A DNA stretch of 64,000 bases from Dactylonectria macrodidyma (taxonomy: Eukaryota > Ascomycota > Sordariomycetes > Hypocreales > Nectriaceae), in NCBI GenBank assembly GCA_020744425.1, contig JAGMUV010000005.1, positions 1 to 64,000 on the forward strand, given 5' to 3'. Numbering within the stretch: position 1 is the stretch's first letter; each line of letters starts with the position of its first letter. Made by a program: the position numbers and the translations under genes. The notes below the pieces were generated by a model, which saw only the letters and a list, made by a program, of their open reading frames with translations, searched no databases and was not told where the DNA came from. Shown here in pieces: positions 1 to 10,977 of the stretch.

Positions 1-2749
1 GCTAGATGCGCGAATATCTTCTTCTTACTGGTTATAAAGAATCAGCACTATAGCTCTATATACCTAAACCTTACTAAGATCAGGAGCCTTTAAATAAGAA
101 TGCTATAATTATTAAGGAGCTTGGCTATATATAGGTCATTAAGTAGGTTATTAGCTGCATATAATGCAATAAAGTCAAGCACTTACTCTAGCAGCTTCTT
201 TTAGAACTTATACTACTTATAAAAATAAGACTTAACTGCGCAAATATTAGGTCAGATGCCCACCCCACTTCTGGAGCATTCCTAGCAAACTAAGATCTAA
301 TATAGCTAGATAATCCGAATGACTTTATTTATATTACAGATCTCTTCTTTCCTAATAAGAGCTTAAGCAATTCAGATTAAGTTTTTAAATAAAATAGTAA
401 TAGCTATTAGTACAGCTATTAGTATAGCTACTAGTAGTACTAGTAGTAAAGACTTAAGTAGCTATGCCTTTACTATAATAGGGTAATATAAGATAAATAA
501 TAGTATATAAAATATAAACACTCTAAATCTAACTTCCTTTTAAATAAAAACGAGTTTTTAAAAAAGCAAAGAGTTAGAAGAGAAGTTTAAAGCAGGCGCA
601 TAAGATGCGAATAGGTTAATAAATTAAACCAGAATTCAAACTATAAGTAAATAAGAATAGCCCAGAGCACTAATTAGATTAAGAACTTTATGCTGTGGTA
701 ATGCGACGCTAAAGTCACGCTAACCCTGGTTATTACGCGCTCTGATTAGTCTGCTTAACATTCTTAAATCGAATGACCACCGGATTGCAGGTTAGGAAGA
801 TATATCTAACCTTAGTATAAAGAAAAGGTTACTAAACTAACTTAAATAAGAGGGTTCTAGACATAGTATTAAATATTAGGCTTTACTTTACTTTATATTA
901 ATAAGTAATTAAGTAAGTAGACTTCCTTAGGATAAAGGCCTCTAACTCTTATAAGGTAATATAAAATATATAAAATAATTATTATTACTTACTAAACCCC
1001 TCCCCTCTAGTAATTAATAAATACTATTTCTTATATAAGCCTATTTACCTTATATATTATCTTAACTAAGCTCTTATAGCATAAGGTTATTTAAGCCGCT
1101 TTTATAATATACTTAATTACTACTAAATTAGAAATTAATATAAAATTTATAAAAATGAATTATTATAATTTTTATATATTATAGAATTTATTAATAAAAG
1201 CTTATAAAAATTTTAATAATAAAATATAAGTTATAAATTGACTTAGTCTAACTTACAAAATTGGATAATTATTAACTTTATAACCTATAAAGTTAAATAA
1301 ATAAACTATTCTCACTTTCTAAGTAACTTACTACTATAGCTTACTATAATAATCATTCAGTCATTAATAGTATTTTATAAGCAATATCTTAATAAGGATT
1401 TATCTTTTTATCTTTTTTTATATTAAATTAACTATAAATTATATAAATAGAGCTATAATATATTATTTTAACTTATTAGTAGCTTAATACTATTCTTACC
1501 TATCGATTAATCTGGCTTTTACTTTGCCTTTAGTTATAGTAGAATTTTCATAAGTTTATATTATATATTTTAACTAATACTTGAATTTTACTAAGATTTA
1601 AATAACCCTTTTAACACTGGCCTTATAAATAATACTAATATCTTTACTTTCTCTTCTATTAACCTACTTTTAAACCTAAGCTTCTTATATAATACTATAG
1701 TATCCTCTAGTATATAAGTCCTTATATAAGTAATCATAGAAATAATAACTCCCTTATACTAGCACTTCTAGCCTTATATCTTCTGCCACCCTCCCTCTAT
1801 TAAATCTTCTCTTTAGGCATTATATAATTTATATAGCATAAAGTAACTTAAGTAATATATAAACCTCTCCTTAATATTACCCTACTATAAGAATCGATCT
1901 ATAGTAATAGTCATACTATAGGCTTCCCTTCTTTACTTATCTATATCTAGTATTCTATAGTACTAGGTCCTAAGATATAACTGATTCTTAAGCCCTCTAG
2001 ACTAGCAAAAGATATAGCCTTCTAGACCTCGCTCTCTCAATCTCTACTAGAACACTACTCACTCCTTTTACTCCTTAATAGCCTAGGTGATTACTCGACC
2101 CTTAGCCGCCTATATATCTAACTCTTATGCATGCATACTAGCGCTCTCCTTATCTTTAGAAATGCCTAGGTCTTCTAAATTAATAACTTCGCTTTAGGCC
2201 TAGTAGATATTGTATAGTTCTTCCCCTTCTTCATACCCGTCTTAATTAGCTTACCTATTTATAACAGAGTCTATAACTATATAGTAATATACTCATTTAC
2301 TAATATACTCCTCTATAGAAGCATCTTTTATAATAAAAGGTCAAACCCTGGCTAGCATGCTTTTAATATCTAGCCAAATAATAATAGCCTTACTTTATAG
2401 TCCATTCTAGCTAGCTTACTCGCTCTAATATGCATATAGGCAGTTAATATAAGTTATAACCTTATAGTCATCTAATAACTCTTAAGTATAGGAAATATCA
2501 CTATAGATACATACGATCATATAGGCTGGATGCCTCTATTATAAGCTAATAAAGAAGGGCATGACTTTATAATTTGATAGTTTAAATAGCTTGAAGCTAT
2601 ATAGGTTTACTAAAGTGCAGCAGGTTTACTATCAGCATTTTTACAATATAATATTAATAATTTTACTAAGAATAGGCTAAAGAGAATAAATAGGACATAA
2701 TACTATAAGAAAAAAAAATAAGAAAAAAAAAACTCTTTTACTAAACTCC
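1..2749. other. AT-rich RIP-degraded DNA
   Basis: Very AT-rich, TA-rich sequence with stops in all frames, as expected after repeated CpA to TpA mutation. A slightly GC-richer patch at about 600-830 has no recognisable gene or RNA fold. A coherent but unrecognised minus-strand coding relic lies at about 1880-2370 and is listed separately. Nothing else can be supported here. Confidence 0.7.
1880..2370 (-). pseudogene. unrecognised RIP-degraded coding relic
   Basis: One minus-strand frame reads as a natural-looking mixed protein across about 160 codons, with acidic and basic patches and segments such as FIIKDASIEEYIS and SMTITIDRFL. The breaks are TAA, TAG or TGA codons of the kind CAA, CAG and CGA become by C-to-T change. 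I do not recognise the family. It lies downstream, in the same orientation, of the TPR-CHAT relic's C-terminal end and could be a neighbouring gene or part of another repeat. The openness of the frame is not itself evidence; only the composition is. Confidence 0.3.
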
Positions 2750-3104
2750 CTGCCCTTTTACCTTCCCCTTAAATAACTAAGCACTAAATTATATAAATAG
2801 TGCCTAGTAAAATAGTATATATATATCTAGTATATCCTTTTACAATCTTCTCACAGCTTCTTATAATAATATTATAACTTCATAGCCACCCTACTTATAC
2901 TATAAATCACCTTTTAGAAGTTTACTATAAAACTTTTTTACTACCTTTACACAATCCCCTCTAAGTACATTCTAAAAGCACTTAATAATAAAAGGAAACC
3001 CAGCTACTTAAAACCTACTAATAATATAAATCACCTTATTAGAGAGGTATATTATTTTATTTACTGCTATTAAGCAAGCTAATAAATATACTAATTATAC
3101 ATTC
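2750..3104 (-). pseudogene. CHAT-domain gene relic, C-terminal part (split by retrotransposon)
   Basis: This is the C-terminal end of the TPR-CHAT relic whose main part lies at 10978-13950. If the chromovirus and one copy of its CATTC target duplication are removed, the minus-strand frame runs on across the junction. The conserved end of a CHAT (caspase-like) peptidase follows: a segment matching the L-S-A-C-x-T box, with the Ala-Cys pair kept (Cys codon at 3074-3076), then a block reading FQVAGFPFIIKC like the family's FQxAGFPxVVGxxW, then a FYSKLL helix. Several stops and missense changes are all transitions. The exact end is uncertain. The gene is dead. Confidence 0.75.
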
Positions 3105-3512
3105 TGTCACAGCCTGGGCGACCTCTTGAGAGGCCAGGGCGGTCACGGCCGGCAGAATCGGAAGTACGGGGATACTTGAGGCCGGAGTGAGCGGACCCAC
3201 TTTAAACAGAGTGAGCGATAGTACGGACGCTCACTCACACGATGCTCCACAGAGTGAGCATCGTGAGCAGACGGGACCAAGGCATGGTGAGCACCCTAGT
3301 ATATAGTCATCTGAGAAGTGCACATCTAGTATGGGCAGCTCCTCAGCTATTAATATAACTTGGTTACATTGAGTACGTTCACTCTACTATTACCAGACGT
3401 GATAAGCATTATTCAATCTTGACTCGCCTGATTACTTTGTTATATAAACCCCCAGATTAGGACCTAGCGTACCCTAGCCTTACGAGGATAGTGTATTGAC
3501 CCGATCGTCACA
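3105..3512 (+). repeat. 5' LTR of the chromovirus
   Basis: 408 bp, TG...CA ends, same length as the 3' LTR with no indel. It contains a TATATAAA box at 3441-3448, near the end of the LTR, which would put transcription start in the last few tens of bases. A 10-bp perfect inverted repeat, CACGATGCTC / GAGCATCGTG, lies at 3238-3265. Confidence 0.95.
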
Positions 3513-3652
3513 TGTTGATAGCTCTTGTTCACTGTATCACTCGCGTCGAGCTTGAACAATATCGAATTGCTACAATAGCTCCACCTACTACACCTGGTTC
3601 GACTCCATCCTCTTCTCGTCAGCCGACAGGCAAACCACCTGTTCCGGTCCTG

Positions 3653-6199
3653 ATGGACACGGACGACGAGGAAGAAGTTATTGCGCCCGCAAGTCACGAA
3701 GCGGAAGTACGCAAACTGGAGCGACATAACAAACGACTTAGCGATGAGTTTAACAAACTTACCGAAGCCTCCCATAGGGATGCTGTCAAGAAGCAAGGAC
3801 AAATCGATAACTTGAACGACTAAGTCAAGGCACTTATAGATAAACTCGAGAGGCTTACCGAGGCCTCTGAGAAACAAACCAGCCTCTATAGGGACCACAT
3901 CGAGAATCTGGCCTCCAATTCGGCAACAGGAAAAGACGCCGGAGAAATCCTTAAACCAAGACAACCGGACCCCTATGACGGATCCGCAGCTGCGCTCCAA
4001 GGATTCCTGACGCAGCTCAGGGCCTACCAGCTGTACTATCCAACCCAGTTCGTCACTAGCGACGCCAAAGTCCGGCATGCTATAGGGTTCCTCAAGGATA
4101 AAGCTCTCCGATGGTTTGAACCCATCATGAGGGACTACGTTAACCACGTCTACGCCGACAGGAAGGAAGAAACCAGGGCTATCTACAGAAGCTATGAAGT
4201 CTTTGAGCACGAGCTCAGAAGCGCTTTCGGACTCCAGGACGAGAAGCGAGCAGCAGAACAGCAAATCCAGAAACTCCATCAGAAAGGAGCAGCGTCCACG
4301 TATGCAGCTGAATACTGCAACCTTGCCTCACGACTCAACTGGGGAGAAGAAGGATATATGGTAAGCTTCTACAAAGGGTTGAAGTCCGATGTCAAAGACG
4401 CGATGGTCGGGAAAACTAAACCCACTACGTACAACGGACTGGTATAACTTGCCGTGGAAATCGATGACTAGCAATTCGAAAGACGATAGGAAAAGAAGGC
4501 TGAGAAGTCCGGAGGATCCTACACCCTGCAGTAAAAGAATAGAGGAAACCACGCAAATCAAGGAAAGAAACGATAAACGGATACCTCATACGGAACAGAC
4601 TCAGGCCCCATGAACATTAGGATAGTCAAGAAAGACTACTCCAAGGTCCTCTGTTAGAACTGCGGCATCCCGGGACACACTTTCCGCAAATGCCGAAAGC
4701 CCAAAACCGATTAATAATACAAACCAGTACCTGAAGGTAAGAAGAAGGTAGGATGGGTCAGCTAACAGGAGGAAGAACTACAGATGGGTAAGAAAACAGT
4801 TGCGATGGCCAGAGCAGGTTATGATAATACGGGGATTTCATCTAATGAAATCACCCCCCTTGCGAATAAGGAACTTAAGAGCGAAGAGATACTTAAAAAC
4901 GAAACCCATGAGGAAGGGAAGCTAAGCTGGAAGACAGAAAAAGAATAGTAAACACCCCTTGAGGATCGATGGAAGGGTATGACTTCTAACATCAATAACA
5001 TCTTAACGCTCTGGACACCAGTTCTATTACCTTCAAGGCCGAAGAAGGAAAGACCACCTTGCGGCACCATCAGAAAGATTGGTATGGTCAGGAAGGGCAA
5101 GGAAATCCGAAAGGAAGACACCTTCAAGTACATTCAACTAACAGTAGAAATGACGGACGAAGAAAGCGACATCCCAGATCGACAACCTGCCCTGAAAACA
5201 CTACCAATCGTGGTATCCCCTTGCGAGGGCACTACCAAAATCTCATGACAATAACAAACGAACGATGAAATCAGACGCAAGTACTACTTGCGTAAGGAAG
5301 GAGAACCAAGCATCAGCGCAGGCACTGAAGCCAGATAAGCAAGGAGGCTTGGACTCCCTATCACCGATAAAGACATACTAGCCCCTGCGGACGAGGACCC
5401 TGAGTCTAGTGACGGCGGCAGTATTGACGACACCTCGGAGGAAGAATCAGTCGCCCTGCAACTACTCAAACAGGAGCTAGGAGAAAGCACCCCAGATTAC
5501 TCCCCGGGAAAAGACGGAAAAAGCGAGCGTATGCTGAAGTAGCTTGTTGAATGAACGTCAGACGCGGCGGAAGGACAACCTATCTATGTCCGCGCGATCC
5601 AGCGAAAAGACCTCACCGAGGCAGACAACCGGTTAGGACGAGCGATTGTCAGCGACGAACCATCGCTACACCCCCAACACCCTGGGCACATCGACGTGTC
5701 CTGGATATCGTGCACCTACTACGCATGCTTACTGCATCGCTTCGAGAAACTTTACTATGATTACTATCCTATACGAACTGTATTCTAGCCGTTATAACGG
5801 TTCTATGACAGAACTGAGACATGGAACTATAGAATCGTCGAATGGTTTAAAAGAATGGGAGTGGCTTAGCTCGAGCTATAAAATAACTTCTACCCCGAGG
5901 AATGCGTCGAAAAGGACTTAACGATTAATAACTGCGTCACAGAAGAATGCTATGTGCACGAAAGGGAAAAAGTACAGTTGTGGCACGGCCTGCTGAAGTG
6001 CCCAGCCGACTACGCTATGAACTGTAGCAACAGGAAGTGCCTCGAGCACGCAGAATACTTACGGGCGATCCATGAGAGGATCCATAAGATGCACAGAGAC
6101 GGGTTCGACTTTAAGACCCGCACAGGAGGAGAACTCCGCGACAGGCTGTGGTACGAGGAAATCCGCAAGCATGCAAAAAACGACACTCGCCGTCTGTAA
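3653..6199 (+). pseudogene. gag: gag of the chromovirus, RIP-inactivated
   Basis: Frame 2 of the element, from a Met at 3653 (an in-frame ATG also exists at 3512, overlapping the LTR end) to the stop at 6197-6199. It opens with an acidic, then coiled-coil-like region. The capsid-like block at about 3950-4447 resembles the retrotransposon gag family (residues such as FEHELRSAFG and YAAEYCNLASRL). A CCHC zinc knuckle, CX2CX4HX4C, lies at 4652-4693, with its second position now a TAG. After the knuckle comes an unusually long pre-protease region whose end (5954-6199) is open and carries Cys and His residues. Stops at 3821, 4445 and many later points are Gln codons changed by C to T. It would supply the particle protein if intact. 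Confidence 0.85.
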
Positions 6200-9100
6200 C
6201 AGAGCGACAGACGAGCATGGCGGAAGCAGAGACGTTACTTCTGAAGAAGGCTCTAGGTGCTGTGAGAGGTCCTGAAGAAGACACAATCACGACAGAAGTC
6301 CGAATCAATGGAGTATGGGTAATAGCGCTGGTGGACTGCGGTGCTGCTATGAATTATATCCAACCAGAGTTGGTAAATAAGTTGGCATTGCCATGGAAAT
6401 ACAAGAAATTCCCTTACGAAGTGTCTAACCTGGAAGGAACACCTTTCAGCTACGACGAAGGAAGGGTGCTATAGGAGATTGATCACCTCAAAGTACTTGT
6501 AGAAAGAAGAAACTAAAGAGTGGATTTCAACATCCTCAACGTCGAAGACTACCCAGTGGTGCTGGGACGACCTTGGCTACGAAGGCACAACCCCGATATC
6601 GACTGGGAGAAAGGCCAAATGCGTTAGAGAAACGCATCTCCCTAGATCGCGGATAGCAATGGACACGACCCGAGATCTCAAGCTTCGATCGGCGACAGAA
6701 ATAACGACGAAGTCACGAAGGAAGAAACGACAGACACTTCCTCACCCCCAAAGGGAACAAAACGGAAGCACTAATAAGGAAAAATGCGATATATAAAACG
6801 AGTCATCGCATTCATCCGAAAACAGTTTAGACAGATGGATAAGGACCTCGAAGAGTAGAAAAAACAACGATAAGCAGAGGAGGAATGACTTAAAAACGTA
6901 CCCCTAAGATACCGAATCTATGAAAAACTCTTTAAGGAGGAACTTGAGACTGGCCTTCCAGAACCAAGCGAATGGGACCTGGAAATCGTCCTGAAGGACG
7001 GGACCAACCCTAAGTTTTTTCCTATCTACAACCTTAATAATAACGAGCTGATAACACTGAGAGAATACATCCAAGAAATGGAGAGAAAAGGCTATATCCA
7101 GAAATCGAAGTCTTCAGCCGGATACCCAGTTATGTTTGTACCTAAAAAGAACGGAAAGCTACGCCTCTGCGTGGACTACAGGCAACTCAACTCAATTACT
7201 GAGAAGGATCGCACACCGTTACCCCTGATCCCCGAGATGCGCGACAGGCTGCATGGGGCTAAGTGGTTTACAGCGCTCGATCTTAAAGGAGCCTACAACC
7301 TGATCCATATCAAATAAGGACATGAATGGAAGACCGCTTTCAGAACCAAGTTCGGGCTATACGAATACTTAGTTATGCCTTTTGGACTTACTAACGCGCT
7401 AGCCGCATTCTAACGAATGATTAACAACGTGCTGCGCGAACATCTCGATATCTTCGTTATATGCTACCTAGACGATATACTCATTTTCTCTGAAAACGAG
7501 GAAGATTATGAGCGACACGTCCACACGGTATTGCAGAAGCTATAAGACGCAAACTTGCTTATTAAACCAGAAAAAAGCAACTTCTATGCTTCGGAAGTAG
7601 AGTTCCTTGGGCATATTATATCCTATAACTAGGTGCGGATAGACCCTAAGAAGATCGCGGCAGTACGGGAATGGAAATAACCCGAAAACCTCACGGAACT
7701 GCAATCCTTCCTTGGATTCGCAAACTACTACTGACGATTTATCAAACACTTTAGCAAACATACTATCCTACTCACCAGATTCATGAAGAAAGGAGTTAAG
7801 TTTAAATGGAATGACGAGGCAGAACAGGCCTTCTAGTCAATCAAAGACGCAATCACCTCAGAACCCATCTTAGCATCATTCGACCCTAACAAAGAAATCG
7901 AATTGGAAACCGACGCCTTAGGATTTGCACTAGGCGGCCAGATCGGATAAAGAGATGAAAACAGATTGTTACACCCCATTGCATTCTACTCGTACAAAAT
8001 GCACGGAGCAGAACTTAACTACCCTATCTACGACTAAGAATTCCTAGCTATTGTCAACTACTTTAAGGAATTTCGATATTATCTTTTAGGAAGCAACTAC
8101 AAGGTCAAGGTCTACACAGATCACAAGAATATCTCATACTTTGCAATAACGCAGAAACTCAGTAGACGATAACTCAGATACGCCGAATATCTATCAGAAT
8201 TCGACTATACTATCATCCACGTGAAAGGATCAGAAAACGGACGAGCCGATGCGATCAGCCGACGCGCCGATTTTAACACCGGAAAGATTAAAGCTAGCGA
8301 GCAAATCTTCTCCTTCACCCCTGAGGGACACTTGCAACAAAAATACTTGGGATATATACACCAGCGCTACGAATGCCTACCACGGGTAACACTTAGCAGC
8401 ACGTACTACACGACCTGCGATAACGAACTACTGAAGAAAATCGAGTAATATAATCAGACCTACGAAATGGACAGGGTTACAGGAAACCCCTGCCCGATCC
8501 CCGCTTCACAGTTGGAACTACAGAAACTGCAAGTTCCGACGGAACTGCAAGAACAGCTTGTGCGGGAGATACATTCTCACACACTACACAGACACTAAGG
8601 AGTTAACAAAACCCTTAAGAGAGTTAAAACGATATACACATTTCCTAGAATCAAGAAGGTCATGTAAGACGTTATCCGACAATGCAGCCTTTATGCGAAA
8701 ACCAAGGCACGACGCCACAAGCCCTACGGAGAACTGCAGCCCCTGCTAGTAGCTCAGAGACTATAGCATTCCATTACCATGGATTTCATTACGAAACTAC
8801 CCCTATCAGAAGACCCAGCAACCGGAGCCTTCTATGACAGCATTCTTGTCATCGTGGATAGATTCACGAAGTTTTCCTATTTTGTACCTTATAGAGAGGC
8901 AATAGACGCAGAAGAATTCGCCTATATGTTCAATCGAAATATCGTCAGTATATACGGATTACCAGTGGAAATCCTAACCGATAGAGGACCTCCATTCACA
9001 TCCAAGTTTTAGCAAGCTTTGATAGCATAGCTTGGACTCAACCACCGATTAACTACCGCATTCTGACCACAAGTGGACAGGCAAATAGAAAGGACAAACC

Positions 9101-9861
9101 AGATCTTCGAATAATACCTACAGTACTATATTAATTATGAATAGAACGATTGGGTTGAAAAACTACTAATGGCCTAACTAAGCTATAATACTGCCATATA
9201 CGAAAGCACGAAGCTTACACTAGCATTCGCGAATTTCGGATTCACACCCGATGCGTACTACAGACTGCGAGAAGGAATCATCAACCCTCACGCGATACTT
9301 ACCTCTGATAAACTGAAAAACCTCTACGAAGAACTGAGGACTGAACTCGAGTTTATCAGAAACCAGATGAGGAAATACTATGACCCTAAACGGATAAAGG
9401 GACCATCCTTTTCGGAGGGGGACATGGTCCTTTTGGCTATAAAAAATGTTTCGACGGACAGGCCAAGCAAAAAACTTGACTATAAGTTCATCGGACCCTA
9501 CAAAGTTCTAGAAAAAATCTCAGAAAACAACTACAGGTTGGACCTGAAGAGCAAAAAACATCCAGTGTTCCACATTTCACTGCTAGAACCATTCGAAAAC
9601 ATAATCATGGTTAACAACGGTTACGACCACGAACCACAGGTAGAAGATCCAGAAGAATATCACGTCGAGGAGATCCGCGAAATGAAGAAAATCGACGGTC
9701 AGATAAAATACCTCGTCAAATGGAAAGGCTACCCTGAAAGCGAAACATCGTGGGAACCACTAGGAAACCTTAACCACGCGCAGCGCCTGCTGAAGGCGTT
9801 TTATGTGCGACATTGGAAAGCAAAGAAGGATCAAAGTCTAAAGAGCTTAAGTCCACCCTAG
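6148..9861 (+). pseudogene. pol: pol of the chromovirus (PR-RT-RH-IN-chromodomain), RIP-inactivated
   Basis: Frame 1, overlapping gag by about 50 nt. In order: retropepsin with an ALVDCGAAMNYI active-site loop (6325-6360; DCG instead of the usual DSG/DTG); reverse transcriptase with LRLCVDYRQLN, the FTALDLKGAYN block and YLDD at 7465-7476; RNase H with TDALGFALGG and TDHKNISYF; integrase with a damaged HHCC region at about 8560-8700 and a DDE core starting MDFITKLP near 8779 and including LTDRGPPF; and a C-terminal chromodomain at 9658-9813 (VEEIREMK ... YLVKWKGYPESETSWEP). It is broken by about 20 stops, all explained by CAA, CAG or CGA changing to stop. The intact ending 9367-9861 is the longest open piece. 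Chromodomains of this class bind methylated H3K9 and steer integration to heterochromatin. Confidence 0.92.
6175..6213 (+). promoter_or_regulatory. -1 ribosomal frameshift signal between gag and pol
   Basis: The slippery heptamer A AAA AAC lies at 6175-6181 with its codon phasing correct in the gag frame. A 9-nt spacer follows, then a 7-bp perfect stem CGTCTGT (6191-6197) / ACAGACG (6207-6213) with a 9-nt loop. The gag stop is at 6197-6199, inside the stem-loop, and slipping back one base enters the pol frame that runs into the protease. Spacer and layout match known -1 frameshift signals. Function is inferred, not shown. Confidence 0.7.
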
Positions 9862-10455
9862 ACCAATCAATCAGATCGGTGTGGATAAGGGACTGTATAT
9901 CGGAGATGGTCTCGGACGTCTTAGCCACCACCTCATCCAGGCCCTCTAAGGCCTCCTGGTTAAGACGAACCATCTCATTTCCTTTCGAAATCAGGGAGCG
10001 ACGCTGCTTACGCACGCGCGACAAGCGGGCAAGCGACTCCTCCAACTCCTGCTGACGAAGGACGAAGCTTTTCTGGGCCTCGGCGAAAGCGGCGTGACGA
10101 GCTTGCAGTAACTCTTCGGCAGCCAGCTCCTCTGCGTTAAGACGCCTCGCCTCCGACAGAACCCGCGTCACTACGGAAATCAGCAACCACATTCATTTTA
10201 ATAGACACACACCTAAAACTCACGAGAATTTAGCAGTACACCCATTACATCGCACGGATGACCTAAGTGTGTATAGAGGCTGCATTTTCCCCCATCCACC
10301 ATTTTGCAAATAGCCCCTCGGGCTGAACAGCGAGTACAGGGCATCACCTCGAACCCGGCGTAATCAATGTATTCGGCAGAAGCAATACGATGGCGTGTAG
10401 CGTCGGAAGGTGGCGGTTTCTCAGGTTTCTTGTTTTTGGAAACACGGCTGGACAT
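9770..10455 (-). CDS. antisense gene inside the chromovirus: Zn2Cys6-like plus coiled-coil protein, one intron
   Basis: Two open pieces on the minus strand become one 210-residue frame if a 53-nt intron (10171-10223) is removed. It has donor GTGAGT, branch-like GCTGAT and acceptor CGTAG, and exon phases fit (join 10455-10224, 10170-9770). Start is the Met at 10455; the frame continues upstream into the LTR but that part looks non-coding. Residues 40-68 carry C-x2-C-x6-C-x7-C-x2-Y-x6-C, the spacing of a fungal Zn(II)2Cys6 cluster with the fifth Cys now Tyr (TGT to TAT, the RIP direction). A long charged coiled coil follows, then an acidic tail. The 3' end overlaps pol by 92 bp. No stop interrupts it, although gag-pol in the same element has many. 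Similar small Cys-cluster plus coiled-coil hypothetical proteins are, as I recall, common in ascomycete annotations. Function unknown; a DNA-binding or regulatory role is inference. Confidence 0.65.
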
Positions 10456-10554
10456 TATGTCAGCATTTCTTTTGTAAATAATCAAGAGCAAGTTGGGGAA
10501 CCAACACACTGGGGACCAGCTAGCTATAAATACGATCTTGAGGACAAGATCATT

Positions 10555-10564
10555 GGAGGGGAGA
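10555..10564 (+). other. polypurine tract
   Basis: GGAGGGGAGA, five bases before the 3' LTR start at 10570. Expected plus-strand DNA primer site; it confirms the element's orientation. Confidence 0.8.
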
Positions 10565-10569
10565 CATCG

Positions 10570-10977
10570 TGTCACGGCCTGGGCGACCTCTTGAGAGGCC
10601 AGGGCGGTCACGGCCGGCAGAATCGGAAGTACGGGGATACTTGAGGCCGGAGTGAGCGGACCCACTTTAAACAGAGTGAGCGATAGTACGGACGCTCACT
10701 CACACGATGCTCTACAGAGTGAGCATCGTGAGCAGACGGGACCAAGGCATGGTGAGCACCCTAGTATATAGTCATCTGAGAAGTGCATATCTAGTATGGG
10801 CAGCTCCTCAGCTATTAATACAACTTGGTTACATTGAGTACGTTCACTCTACTATTACTAGACGTGACAAGCATTGTTCAATCTTGACTCGCCTGATTAC
10901 TTTGTTATATAAACCCCCAGATCAGGACCCAGCGTACCCTAGCCTTACGAGGATAGTGTATTAACCCAATCGTCACA
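10570..10977 (+). repeat. 3' LTR of the chromovirus
   Basis: 408 bp, collinear with the 5' LTR without gaps. Differences seen by eye are about 11 transitions, for example position 7 (G here, A in the 5' copy). It is followed directly by the CATTC target duplication at 10978-10982. Confidence 0.95.

Larger units (their letters stand above)
3105..10977 (+). mobile_element. chromodomain Ty3/gypsy LTR retrotransposon (chromovirus), complete but RIP-mutated
   Basis: A 7873-bp element with two 408-bp LTRs beginning TGTCAC and ending GTCACA, flanked by a 5-bp target duplication CATTC (3100-3104 and 10978-10982). Internal order is gag with a CCHC knuckle, retropepsin, reverse transcriptase, RNase H, integrase and chromodomain, which is the Ty3/gypsy order. 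The LTRs differ at about 11 positions, all transitions by eye. Nearly all in-frame stops in gag-pol are Gln or Arg codons turned to stop by C-to-T on the plus strand. It inserted into a TPR-CHAT gene. A polypurine tract precedes the 3' LTR. No tRNA-complementary TGG primer-binding site follows the 5' LTR; the sequence there starts TGTTGATAGC. An antisense gene occupies the space between pol and the 3' LTR. Confidence 0.95.

Noticed and set aside
600..830. GC-richer patch considered as an RNA gene
   Set aside because: No stable fold or known RNA box could be identified by eye.
3513..3535. tRNA primer-binding site after the 5' LTR
   Set aside because: No TGG and no match to a tRNA 3' end that I can recognise; self-priming is possible but not shown.
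3464..4279. 271-codon minus-strand open frame opposite gag
   Set aside because: It is the reverse of gag coding sequence and starts in the LTR; open because RIP hit only one strand. No domain.
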